This document shows positions 47,462-55,898 of a stretch of 64,000 nt of DNA, one piece after another. The stretch lies in the NCBI GenBank assembly GCA_029263395.1, contig JAJCXO010000214.1, positions 62,001 to 126,000 on the forward strand, written 5' to 3'. Numbering within the stretch: the stretch's first letter is position 1; each line of letters starts with the position of its first letter. The notes under the pieces were generated by a model. The model searched no databases. It was given only the letters and a program-made list of their open reading frames with translations, and was not told the DNA's origin. This stretch comes from Acidobacteriota bacterium. Lineage in GTDB: Bacteria; Acidobacteriota; Thermoanaerobaculia; Multivoradales; J023. A program made the translations under genes and the position numbers.

Positions 47462-48295
47462 TTGAGGAGCGCCAACCCAGGCGCTGCAGCGGGAATGCCT
47501 GGCGAGCTGCAGGCCGTCTCAGCTGTTGATGCGTCGTCTGTCGACGAGTCGTCTGCCGGTGGGTCGCCTGCCGGTGAGTCGCCAGACGTTCTGATTCCTC
47601 CCGAAGAGCCGCTGCCTGCGGTCGTTGGCGACCAGCCAATACCACCAGAGACCTCGGACTCCTCGACGATCTTCAGTCGATTGTCACCAACCCTTCTGGT
47701 CTTCCAGGCGCTAACCGGCATCCTACTGATGTTCACCTACCGCCCTACCGCGGAGACAGCCTATTTAGATCTCGTCGAGCTCCGCGAAGTCAGCCGCCTG
47801 GGGTTTGTGCGGGGTTTACATTTTTGGGGCTCGCACGCCGTCGTCATCGTCAGTTGGCTGGCTGTCCTACAGGTGGGTTTGCTCGGCATTCGCCGGCACC
47901 GCAACCAGTGGACAGTCGTTCTCATCGTGATGCTTGTAACGTTGGCGCTTGCTGTGACCGGGCACATCCTGCCTTGGGACGCCAATACCTTCGGCTGGAT
48001 GCCTGATTTGTTGAAGCCCACCACGATGGCTGACGGCTCACAGCCGCTCGCCGAAAGTTCAGGCCCGGTCGACCTGATCACGGTGTATGCCTTGCACTGC
48101 CTCGTGCTGCCACTTGTCGTCACCGCCGTCGTCCTCGGGTACCGTCGGCGAACACAGTCGGCGCCAACACAGTCATCGCCAACACAGTCATCGCCAACAC
48201 AGTCATCGCCAACACAGTCGGCGCCAACACAGTCGGCGCCAACACAGTCGGCGCCAACACAGTCGGCGCCAACACAGTCGGCGCCAACACAGTAA
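47462..48295 (+). CDS. Cytochrome b N-terminal (PetB-like) subunit with lost bH-haem ligands
   Basis: A 277-residue protein. The first 70 residues are soluble, acidic and Ser/Pro-rich. Helix A reads TLLVFQALTGILLMF. Helix B has the bL ligand H120 in RGLHFWGSH, and helix C has GHILPWDANTFGWMPDLL, the PetB hallmark. Helix D has the second bL ligand H212 (YALHCLVLP). The residues aligned with the two bH ligands are Ala134 and Tyr227 instead of His. The C terminus is a tail of nine SAPTQ/SSPTQ pentapeptides. TTG 47462 is preferred over ATG 47432 because AAGGAGG is 7 bases upstream. It carries electrons from quinol in a bc-like complex. The PetD-like part is the next gene. Confidence 0.85.
   Translation: MRSANPGAAAGMPGELQAVSAVDASSVDESSAGGSPAGESPDVLIPPEEPLPAVVGDQPIPPETSDSSTIFSRLSPTLLVFQALTGILLMFTYRPTAETAYLDLVELREVSRLGFVRGLHFWGSHAVVIVSWLAVLQVGLLGIRRHRNQWTVVLIVMLVTLALAVTGHILPWDANTFGWMPDLLKPTTMADGSQPLAESSGPVDLITVYALHCLVLPLVVTAVVLGYRRRTQSAPTQSSPTQSSPTQSSPTQSAPTQSAPTQSAPTQSAPTQSAPTQ
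47531..47590. repeat. Degenerate 15-bp tandem repeat near the cytochrome b start
   Basis: Four in-frame units of about GAGTCGTCTGCCGGT at 47531, 47546, 47561 and 47576. They encode a Ser/Gly/Asp/Glu-rich linker (SSVDE, SSAGG, SPAGE). Confidence 0.7.
48151..48295. repeat. 15-bp tandem repeat, nine units plus a part, coding SAPTQ tail
   Basis: Nine perfect or near-perfect units of AACACAGTCGGCGCC, with AACACAGTCATCGCC at units 2-4, then AACACAG and the TAA stop. The unit encodes SAPTQ or SSPTQ at the C terminus of the cytochrome b gene. Near-identity points to recent slippage or gene conversion. Confidence 0.97.
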
Positions 48296-48304
48296 TTGAC
48301 GACG

Positions 48305-49363
48305 ATGGATACCCTCCGGTCTGAGACTTTGGCACCGTTCGTCGACCTGGTCGCGTCGCCGCCGGTTGTCCTCTTGCTGGCCTTGTTGTTGTTCTTCGCC
48401 GCACGGGAGTCGCGATGGCCGTGGACGCTCTCGGGCGGCGCGATTCTATGGACGCTGACCGCGGGTGGGTTGGCGCTCGGACTGGCGAACGAGCCGTCAC
48501 GACGCCTGATCCTCCATCCCGATCGCCTACCGATCGTAGTGGCCGTGATGGCGACCTTCACCGTCTTGTGGTGGGAGATGCGGCGGGTCAGGGGGTTGGC
48601 GAATCCCCCTGACCTCACCCGGCATTCGGAGCCGGCAGACGCAATCGATCCTGCAGACGAAAGATCTCGCGACCCAGACTTGATCGCGGCGACAGTCACC
48701 CTACTGTTGATTATCTCAGCGGCAGCCCTGATCCCTGCTCCCCTCGGAGCGCCGGCTACAGGATGGTTAGAAGCCGTGTCTCTAGAAACCGCGTCTTCAG
48801 AAGCGCGAGCTCCCTGGTTTCTCATCGGCTGGCAAGAGGTCCGTGCCACCTTCGACCCCTGGTGGTCTCACCTCGCCTTGCCGCTGCTGTGTTTCGGCGG
48901 CCTCCTGATGTTACCGAGGCTACGGACGACGGGTATATCCGGCCCTGCACGTCGGCGAGCATTGTTCCTCTTCATTGCGCTGTTCCTGGGGCTCCTACCG
49001 ATCGTGCTCGGTGGCTTCTTTCGCAGTTCGTCGCCCGCTGCGGCCACTCCGTCTCAGACCGTGTCCGAAGCCCTGTGGGTTGGTGTGCTGCATATGCTCG
49101 AGCCGGCTTCTTGGTGGCTACGCGAGTTGCCAGGGTTCTTACTGCTCTTCTGTTATCTGGTGCTCTTGCCCCTCCAGCTCACGCGCTGGTCGATCACCCG
49201 CGGTGTTTTTCTCCGATATCGAGACGCGATGGGGACCTGGCGTTTTTATGTCGCCGTCGTCTGGGTCCTTGCCCTGACCCTGGTGCCGGTCAAGATCTAC
49301 GCACATTGGTTGTTCGATATCCGCTATTGGATCAACCTTCCCGAGCTCGGGTTCAGGTTCTAA
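48305..49363 (+). CDS. PetD-like cytochrome b C-terminal subunit with extra membrane segments
   Basis: A membrane protein of 352 residues from ATG 48305 (a TTG at 48296, just after the cytochrome b stop, would add three residues; neither has a clear ribosome site). The N-terminal 95 residues hold three membrane segments not found in PetD. Near residue 125 the PetD-like part begins: one helix, a loop, then APWFLIGWQEV (169-179), which aligns with the quinol-site PEWY/PWYFLGLQEL motif, with Ala-Pro-Trp-Phe in place of Pro-Glu-Trp-Tyr. Three more helices follow to the end. The stop overlaps the start of the octahaem cytochrome by one base (TAATG), so the three genes are coupled. Confidence 0.75.
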   Translation: MDTLRSETLAPFVDLVASPPVVLLLALLLFFAARESRWPWTLSGGAILWTLTAGGLALGLANEPSRRLILHPDRLPIVVAVMATFTVLWWEMRRVRGLANPPDLTRHSEPADAIDPADERSRDPDLIAATVTLLLIISAAALIPAPLGAPATGWLEAVSLETASSEARAPWFLIGWQEVRATFDPWWSHLALPLLCFGGLLMLPRLRTTGISGPARRRALFLFIALFLGLLPIVLGGFFRSSSPAAATPSQTVSEALWVGVLHMLEPASWWLRELPGFLLLFCYLVLLPLQLTRWSITRGVFLRYRDAMGTWRFYVAVVWVLALTLVPVKIYAHWLFDIRYWINLPELGFRF

Positions 49364-52173
49364 TGCGTTCGAGAACACTCCTACTCTGCGCCGCGATCCT
49401 GGCAGGCGCGCTGGTCGCCCTGGCGATGATCGACAACAACCGTCCCTGGAAACAGTTGCAAGCTGTGCTGTTGGATATCGAACACAAAACGCTCACCGCG
49501 GAACTCGAGGCCCTGCGCAGCTCACAGAGCGAAACTCTCGACGGCTTGCAGGCAGCGATCAAAACCCAGCAAGATCAGCTGCTGGTTCGTCGTGACGAGA
49601 TCGCCGAGCTCGAGCACGATCTGCGCCTCTTCCGTGGCAAAGCACGAGCTGCTAGCCAGCGCCAGCGCCGTCTCCAGGCCAAACTCGAAACGGTTCGTCG
49701 GCAGAGAGCCAAGGTCCGGGCACAGACCGGGGTCGAACCACAAGACGGGGTCGAGACACAGACCTGGGTCGAGGCACAGAACACGATCGAGGCACAAAAC
49801 AGGGTTGCAGCCAGTGACGTCACCGTCGAACTGGAACAGCTGCTGCGTCAAACCCGCATGGAGATCGAGAGCCTCGACGAATTCATCACCCATCGTGAAG
49901 CCAGTTTGGCAACCGTTCAGTCCGATTTGATCGCTGCCCGCAAGGCCCTAGCCGAGGCCAGGGCTCCCATCGACACTCTCGAGTCACGGCTTGCAGAGCT
50001 CGAGGTGGGTCCGTGGACGCCACTCACCCGCTTCTTCACGCCCGCCGCTTCGGTCCACCAGATTTCGATTCCAACGGGCACAGTTGGCGGGGAACCCCAC
50101 ATCGACCGCTGTGTGACGTGTCACCTAGGTGCGACCCGCGTCGGCTTCGAAGACGACGGCTGGCCACCCCTGCTGCACGCTCATCCAAAACCCGAGCTTT
50201 TTGTCACTGAGGATTCACCGCACCCTTACACCCGTTTTGGTTGCAGCAGTTGTCACGGCGGGGAGGGGCGCGCCATCGACTTTAACCGCGCTGGCCACAC
50301 ACCCACCTCGAACGAGGAGGCGGAGGCCTGGAGACGAGCTTGGAGCTGGAGCGAGTCCTCGTCCTCCGAGTTGATCCTGCCTCTCGATCTCACCGCGGCT
50401 GCCTGCGGCCGCTGCCATAGTGACCGGCAACAAACCAACAGCGTGCCGGAGCTTGCCAGGGGCCAGCGGCTGCTCACCGACCTCGGCTGTTTCGGCTGTC
50501 ATCTCAAGGCGCCAAACGACTCAGGTCGCGATGACATCAGCAGACATCCGACTGGGCCGCCGCTCGATCACATCGCCGAGAAGACTCGACCCGATTGGGT
50601 CTATCGCTGGCTCGACGCGACACCAGAACACCAAGCCAGAGCTCACCGTCCTGATGCTTTCGGCCATAACCAGGCCAGCGAAACCCCCGAACGCCGTGCA
50701 GCAGAGATCCGTGCCGTGATTAGCTACCTGTGGGATACCTCCCGACAGGAAGCACTTGCGCCGGCACCAGACGGCGACCGCGAGACCGGCCGAAAGCTTT
50801 TCCTGAACATCGGCTGTGATGCTTGCCATCGCCTCGACCTGTCCCCGGACGCGGCCCAAACCCGCCCCGGCCCCCTGTTGGCTGGAATTGGCAGCAAAGT
50901 CTCAGCCGACTGGCTCTTCGCCTGGCTACTGAATCCACGGTCGCTGCACCCAGAAACCACGATGCCAAACCTGCGACTCGAACGGCAGGAAGCCGCCGAC
51001 TTGACCGCATTCTTGATCGAGCAACACGATCCAAACTGGGAGCGGCAAACATTACCTACCGTCGATCCGTTGATCCGAGACGCCCTCCTGCTGGACCTGT
51101 TGGAGCAAGAGATGACACTGGAAGCGAGCCAGGCCACGCTCGATGAAATGAGCGAGCGCCAACGAGGAGACGCCCTCGGCGAACGGACGATTCGGCGTCG
51201 TGGCTGCTCTGGTTGTCATCGGATCCCTGGATTCGAGGACGCCCCATCGGCACCAAGGCTTGCTGAGCTAGCCACCGATCTCCCGTTGCAGGATTGGCTC
51301 GCGGCGGCGCATCAGCCCAGCTACACTCTGGACGAGGAGCAGACGAGAGCTTTAACCGTCGCACTGCTGAGCTTGGACGTACCAACGCCCAACCACCTGG
51401 CAGCGCCGAGCCATCCACAAGCGGCGGCGTTGCAAGCAGGCCGGCAGATCCTCGAGCGGTATCGTTGCCAAGCCTGCCACCTGATCGAGCCCACAACCGA
51501 TCCGACCAACCCAACACCCCATCGAGGCCCGGCCCCAGACCTGACGCATACGGGTGCCAAGTTGAGCGCGCCGTGGCTGTTCAGCTATCTGGCCGATCCA
51601 GCCCGATTCAGCCTACGACCGTGGCTGACAACCCGCATGCCGAACTTTGGGCTGAGTGTCGCAGAGCGCAACACGCTAGTGCGCTACTTCGCGGCACGGG
51701 ATGGCCGCCAGCTCTTGGCCGACGACGGTGCTATTCCTGGCGGCTTGTCGGCCAAAAACTTCGCACCGGTGGACTTGGCCGTCGGCGGCGTTGTCTTCAA
51801 CATGTTGCAATGTGACAGCTGCCACGGCGACAAGAGCCCGGAGAGCGGTCTCGAGCTCCAGCAGACGCCCCAGCCTGCCCCGGCTTATCACCTGGCCCGT
51901 CAACGGTTACGGCCCGACTGGGTTGTCGAATGGATCCTCGATCCCCACGCCGAGTCACCACACACCGCGATGCCGGCCAACTTTCTCGCCGACTCGGACA
52001 CCAACCTCGACTCCTCCTTCTTGATCGGCTCCATCCACACGCCCATCTTCGCCGTCGAACGACAGCGTCTGCGTCGCCTCTTCGCCTCTGAAGACGAACT
52101 ACACGCCTTTCTCTCCGACCCGCGGCGGGTGGCGTCCGCGCTCAGGGACTACATCTGGACTCTAGGCGAGTAA
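49363..52173 (+). CDS. Octahaem cytochrome c with N-terminal anchor and coiled coil
   Basis: A 936-residue protein. A membrane anchor or signal (about residues 5-23) is followed by a coiled coil of about 180 residues. Then come eight CxxCH haem sites at about residues 250, 294, 348, 376, 485, 615, 702 and 817 (CVTCH, CSSCH, CGRCH, CFGCH, CDACH, CSGCH, CQACH, CDSCH). Met residues in TTMPNLRLE, TRMPNFGLS and HTAMPANFL could be distal ligands. This is exported to the periplasmic side. The start ATG 49363 overlaps the previous stop by one base; the reading frame opens 200 codons earlier, inside that gene. It should accept electrons from the split cytochrome b in place of a Rieske protein and cytochrome c1; this is inference. 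Confidence 0.9.
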   Translation: MRSRTLLLCAAILAGALVALAMIDNNRPWKQLQAVLLDIEHKTLTAELEALRSSQSETLDGLQAAIKTQQDQLLVRRDEIAELEHDLRLFRGKARAASQRQRRLQAKLETVRRQRAKVRAQTGVEPQDGVETQTWVEAQNTIEAQNRVAASDVTVELEQLLRQTRMEIESLDEFITHREASLATVQSDLIAARKALAEARAPIDTLESRLAELEVGPWTPLTRFFTPAASVHQISIPTGTVGGEPHIDRCVTCHLGATRVGFEDDGWPPLLHAHPKPELFVTEDSPHPYTRFGCSSCHGGEGRAIDFNRAGHTPTSNEEAEAWRRAWSWSESSSSELILPLDLTAAACGRCHSDRQQTNSVPELARGQRLLTDLGCFGCHLKAPNDSGRDDISRHPTGPPLDHIAEKTRPDWVYRWLDATPEHQARAHRPDAFGHNQASETPERRAAEIRAVISYLWDTSRQEALAPAPDGDRETGRKLFLNIGCDACHRLDLSPDAAQTRPGPLLAGIGSKVSADWLFAWLLNPRSLHPETTMPNLRLERQEAADLTAFLIEQHDPNWERQTLPTVDPLIRDALLLDLLEQEMTLEASQATLDEMSERQRGDALGERTIRRRGCSGCHRIPGFEDAPSAPRLAELATDLPLQDWLAAAHQPSYTLDEEQTRALTVALLSLDVPTPNHLAAPSHPQAAALQAGRQILERYRCQACHLIEPTTDPTNPTPHRGPAPDLTHTGAKLSAPWLFSYLADPARFSLRPWLTTRMPNFGLSVAERNTLVRYFAARDGRQLLADDGAIPGGLSAKNFAPVDLAVGGVVFNMLQCDSCHGDKSPESGLELQQTPQPAPAYHLARQRLRPDWVVEWILDPHAESPHTAMPANFLADSDTNLDSSFLIGSIHTPIFAVERQRLRRLFASEDELHAFLSDPRRVASALRDYIWTLGE
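49711..49800. repeat. 18-bp repeat, about five units, in the cytochrome coiled coil
   Basis: In-frame units at 49711, 49729, 49747, 49765 and 49783, core GGGTCGAGGCACAGAC. They encode a VEAQNT-like hexapeptide run within the coiled coil. Confidence 0.75.
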
Positions 52174-52354
52174 CCGACATTCCGGCGAGCAACAACATCC
52201 AGGAAACAAGAGCCTAACAACGCCACGGGGTTGCTCACAAAAGCCAAGTGCCAAGTTCCGTCAGCCAAGTCCGCCAGCCTCTGCTAGACTGCGATCGGAT
52301 CAAATTCATCCAACTTGGTCCAACCTCCAACCCACACGTATTCCAGGGGCTCTT

Positions 52355-53248
52355 TTGTCTGCAGACGCGACCACCATGAACCAAGGCTCACAGTGGGCCG
52401 ACTTCATGGAACTGACCAAACCGCGCATTACGTTGATGGTGGCGTTGACCACCGGGGCGGGATTTCTGCTGGCTTCACCGCGACCTCTCGCCTGGGAATC
52501 GCTGGTGCATACTCTGCTCGGCACGGCCCTGATCGCCAGCGGCGCTTCGACACTCAACCAAGTGATCGAGCGGCGCACCGACGCCCGCATGCGGCGCACC
52601 GCCAACCGACCGATTCCAGCAGGCCGTTTGGCACCGGAGGCCGCCTTGGTCTTTGGCCTCACCCTATCGGCGGTCGGCGCCTTTTACCTGTCGTTTGCGG
52701 TCAACCTTTTGACCGGACTAGTCGGTGCCTTGACGTTGGCGTCTTACGTGCTGGTGTATACGCCGCTCAAGCGGAAGAGCTCGCTAGCGACCCTGGTTGG
52801 GGCAATACCCGGCGCCGCACCTCCGATGATGGGCTGTACCGCCGCTACCGGCGAGTTGACTGCCCTGGCCTGGGCACTGTTCGGGCTCTTGTTCTTCTGG
52901 CAGATGCCACACTTCCTGGCGATCGCCTGGATCTATCGTGCGGACTACGAACGTGGTGGCTTTCCTCTGCTGACCCTGGGCAACGTTTCGGGGCCACGCA
53001 CCGCACGGCAAATGATGCTATATGCCGCAGCGTTGATTCCGGTGAGCCTATTGCCAAGCGCTCTCGGCGTTTCTGGCTGGCCCTACTTCTTCGGAGCGTT
53101 GCTGCTCGGCATGGCTTTCCTCGGCTACTGCGTCGCCTTCAGCATGTCGCACACTTCCCGTGCGGCACGACGGCTCTTGCTGGCCTCGGTCGTTTACTTG
53201 CCGGTCGTGTTGTTGTTGATGGTGGCCGACCAGGCTTTCCGCCAATAA
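52355..53248 (+). CDS. ctaB: Protohaem IX farnesyltransferase (haem O synthase)
   Basis: A 297-residue UbiA-family membrane enzyme. Motifs are MELTKPRITLMVALTTGAGF, the first Asp motif NQVIERRTDARMRRTANRP, YTPLKRKSSLATLVGAIPGAAPP, and the second motif WIYRADYERGGFPLL. It adds a farnesyl group to haem B for haem-O/haem-A oxidases. The start is TTG 52355, 6 bases after AGGGG; ATG 52376 has no site. It lies 181 bases after the octahaem cytochrome gene; SCO1 follows 9 bases later. No oxidase subunit gene is nearby, so it must serve an oxidase coded elsewhere. Confidence 0.93.
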   Translation: MSADATTMNQGSQWADFMELTKPRITLMVALTTGAGFLLASPRPLAWESLVHTLLGTALIASGASTLNQVIERRTDARMRRTANRPIPAGRLAPEAALVFGLTLSAVGAFYLSFAVNLLTGLVGALTLASYVLVYTPLKRKSSLATLVGAIPGAAPPMMGCTAATGELTALAWALFGLLFFWQMPHFLAIAWIYRADYERGGFPLLTLGNVSGPRTARQMMLYAAALIPVSLLPSALGVSGWPYFFGALLLGMAFLGYCVAFSMSHTSRAARRLLLASVVYLPVVLLLMVADQAFRQ

Positions 53249-53257
53249 CTGCGAGCC

Positions 53258-53944
53258 ATGACGTCCGCGCCCCCTTCGCCCGTCGAGGCGCAGGAATCGC
53301 CCGCTCGAAACCCAGCTGGACGCTGGCTGTTGTTGACACTACCTGTGTTGGCAGTGATGGTTTTGATCGGCGCCGGCCTGGTATCCCGCCAGCGCCACTC
53401 GGCGCCCCTACCTGTGATCGCACAGGTTCCTGACTTCGAGTTCACCCACTACGACGGCTCGAAGGTCACCCGTGACCATCTGCTCGGCGCACCTTGGATC
53501 GCCGACTTCATCTTCACCCGCTGCCCTGCCATCTGTCCACGCATGACCGCACAGATGAAGCACGTCGCCGACGCTCTCGGTGACAACTCACCGGTGCGTA
53601 TCGCCTCCTTCTCCGTCGATCCTGAACACGACACGATGGAGGTGCTGGCAAATTATGCCAAGGCCCACGGCGCCGGCGACGGCTGGTACTTCTTAACCGG
53701 CGACAAGCAGGCCATCCACACCCTGTCGCGAGAGGGTTTCCTGCTCGGAGTCGACGACTCGCCGTCAGACGACAGTGCTGCCGAAGACGGTGCTGCCGAA
53801 GACGGGCCGATTCTGCACAGCAACCGCTTCGTCTTGGTCGACGATCAGAGCCGTATTCGCGGCTTCTATGATCCGTTTGACACCGTCGACCTCGAGCGTC
53901 TGCTGAAGGATGTCGGCTCGCTGGAGCTAGAGACCAGCCAATAA
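53258..53944 (+). CDS. SCO1/SenC-family copper chaperone
   Basis: A 228-residue protein with one membrane anchor (about residues 22-43) and a thioredoxin-like domain. The copper ligands are CPAICP (CxxxC) and the later His in ILHSNRFVLVD. An Asp/Ala/Glu-rich loop (SDDSAAEDGAAEDG), itself partly a 15-bp repeat, sits before that His. SCO proteins load copper into the CuA site of cytochrome c oxidase. It follows haem O synthase closely and probably shares its transcript. Confidence 0.93.
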   Translation: MTSAPPSPVEAQESPARNPAGRWLLLTLPVLAVMVLIGAGLVSRQRHSAPLPVIAQVPDFEFTHYDGSKVTRDHLLGAPWIADFIFTRCPAICPRMTAQMKHVADALGDNSPVRIASFSVDPEHDTMEVLANYAKAHGAGDGWYFLTGDKQAIHTLSREGFLLGVDDSPSDDSAAEDGAAEDGPILHSNRFVLVDDQSRIRGFYDPFDTVDLERLLKDVGSLELETSQ

Positions 53945-54066
53945 CGACCGAACACCCCTTCTGATTCTCCATCTCCCGGGTGGGCGTGAAGGGTGGGCGG
54001 GACAGGAGGGCGGGGGTGAGGGGTCTGCGTCGCCAGTGGCGAGTTTGAGTTACAAATCCCCCTCAG

Positions 54067-55827
54067 TCAGCCGCGCAAAGCCTCCCAGAAGATCCCTGGC
54101 AGCTTCCAGGGAGACGGCTCGGCCTCAAAATAAGTAATCTTCTTCGCCACTTCGAGGGCAGTCTTGTGGCTCGGGAACCACATCGGCTTGGGGTTGATGC
54201 GGAAGGGTGCCCGCACGACACATTTCTCAACTTGATCGAACATCAAAGTGTTATGCACCACCCCGGCACCGCTCTGGATGTCATACACATCATGGCCTGG
54301 AAAGCCTCCCCAGGGTGTGACCACTAGACCGTAGCCAACCGCTGCCCAGCAGTTGATCGCGATCGTGCCATACCGTAGATCGGCTATCGCCTGATCGACG
54401 GCGCGGGCAACTGTCGGATCCGCCATCGACTTGGGATGCACTAGCAGAGTGACGTTGAGGGTTCCCCACAGGCGCTCGTTGGCGAGCTCCACCGCACGGT
54501 TGACAAATTCCGCCGCTGAGGGCGCGGCCAGCGCGGTCTCGGAAGCTACGCCGCAAAAGGCTTCGGTCTGAAAACAGATCTCGTCTTCGGCATCGGCTGA
54601 CAGCCCCGAGATCAGTGTCCATGGCAACTCACCTTCTCCGGCAGCACCGAAGTTCTCGGCCTCCGGATGGGCAGCCAAGAAGGCAGTATGGCGATCCTCG
54701 GCGCCGGGATAATAGGCCTTGCGGGGCGCTACCTGGGCGAGGTTCCGACGGACACCCGCCAACAACTCGCCACGATGTGGCCAACTCTCGTGCTGTACGA
54801 TCACCCGCAACGCATTGCAGTTGAATCCGGCATTGTTGGTCAGCATCGAAACCAGGTTCTCAGCCTGAAACTCGAGGTCACTCGCCGACCAGGGGCCGGG
54901 CACCACAATCACCGCCGAGACATTGCCAAGTTCGCTGGAGATCGGCTTGTCGAGCTTGGGCTGGCGCGCCGCTTTACGCGCCGCACCGTCCGCTCCCGGC
55001 CCGAAGACAATCGCCTCCACCGTCTTGTCGGAGCCAGTGATGTGAATATCGTCGACTTCGGCATGGTGGGTCAGATAGGCACCAACCTCGCCACCACCGT
55101 AGACAATTCGCAGAACACCCCAATCGAGCAACGCCTGGAAACCATCGGCCAAGATCGGGCCGAGATAGGCATTGAGGGGATGCATCTTGAGGATCACCAC
55201 CTGTTTCTCGACAAACAACTTGTAGAGCAGATCCATGGCACCGATCGAGGACACGTTGCCTGCACCAAGCACCAGACTGACGCTACCGCTCGCTTCAGTC
55301 TTGTAGGCCACCGCTTGGGTCTCGGGCAGCGACTCGCGAGACACTCCGGGTTGCATCCAGACTTCTGCCGAGAACCCGGTGTAGAAGATGCGGTCATAGG
55401 CGGTCTGGGGGAAAACTCGCGCTGTCACTTGGCCGTTCGACCGCGTCTTCACCGGCCCGGGAATCCGCGGCTGACCGTGGCGCTCGATATCGGTCAAGGC
55501 ACGCTCGAGCAACTGCAGATTGCGCAACACCATGTAAGGGCCGGCCAACCACTCTTCGGCGGCGGTCGACGTACCCGCTGGAATACCCTCCGCCTTCCGA
55601 CACGCCTCGGCCCATCGGCCGGCGACTTTCGAAGTGTCACGAATCAGCTCACCGAGAATCGCCCGACGATCGGCAGTACCGAGCTGGGCCCACTCCTCCT
55701 GTTTCGATCGCAGGTCGCCGAGCGCGCTGTCGAGCTCTTCGCGAGGGCTCTCGGCGATTGCTCCCTCGGCTTCGGAATGCTGCGGAATGCCCGCTACCTT
55801 GGGCGCGCTCATCGTCGCGGTCGTCAT
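54067..55827 (-). CDS. Aldehyde dehydrogenase-family protein, long form
   Basis: A 586-residue ALDH-fold protein, about 90 residues longer than usual. It has SSELGNVSAVIV (glutamate site) and NNAGFNCNALRVIV with the likely catalytic Cys; the NAD site is the ITGSDKTVEAIVFG region. The N terminus begins with a Glu-rich helix of about 60 residues. The last 90 residues are also extra. It would oxidise an aldehyde with NAD(P). The start has AGGAGG 9 bases upstream. It is convergent with SCO1 and lies beside the efflux operon, with a gap of 71 bases to the TolC-like gene; it may be separate from it. The substrate is unknown. Confidence 0.85.
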   Translation of the reverse strand: MTTATMSAPKVAGIPQHSEAEGAIAESPREELDSALGDLRSKQEEWAQLGTADRRAILGELIRDTSKVAGRWAEACRKAEGIPAGTSTAAEEWLAGPYMVLRNLQLLERALTDIERHGQPRIPGPVKTRSNGQVTARVFPQTAYDRIFYTGFSAEVWMQPGVSRESLPETQAVAYKTEASGSVSLVLGAGNVSSIGAMDLLYKLFVEKQVVILKMHPLNAYLGPILADGFQALLDWGVLRIVYGGGEVGAYLTHHAEVDDIHITGSDKTVEAIVFGPGADGAARKAARQPKLDKPISSELGNVSAVIVVPGPWSASDLEFQAENLVSMLTNNAGFNCNALRVIVQHESWPHRGELLAGVRRNLAQVAPRKAYYPGAEDRHTAFLAAHPEAENFGAAGEGELPWTLISGLSADAEDEICFQTEAFCGVASETALAAPSAAEFVNRAVELANERLWGTLNVTLLVHPKSMADPTVARAVDQAIADLRYGTIAINCWAAVGYGLVVTPWGGFPGHDVYDIQSGAGVVHNTLMFDQVEKCVVRAPFRINPKPMWFPSHKTALEVAKKITYFEAEPSPWKLPGIFWEALRG

Positions 55828-55898
55828 CGTCGGATCCTCCTGTAGATCGAAGGGCCGAAGTTACCACACCGTCGACTCGTTTCTTGGATGGGAGGCAA

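Noticed and set aside
48763-49362. 200-codon N-terminal extension of the octahaem cytochrome frame
   Set aside because: It lies wholly inside the PetD-like gene in another frame; the start at 49363 has a TAATG overlap and a proper signal sequence.
52315-53433. 372-residue frame over haem O synthase
   Set aside because: It is a shadow of the ctaB frame; the UbiA motifs are in the other frame.
54667-55845. 392-residue plus-strand frame opposite the aldehyde dehydrogenase
   Set aside because: It is antisense to a gene with clear ALDH motifs and a strong ribosome site.
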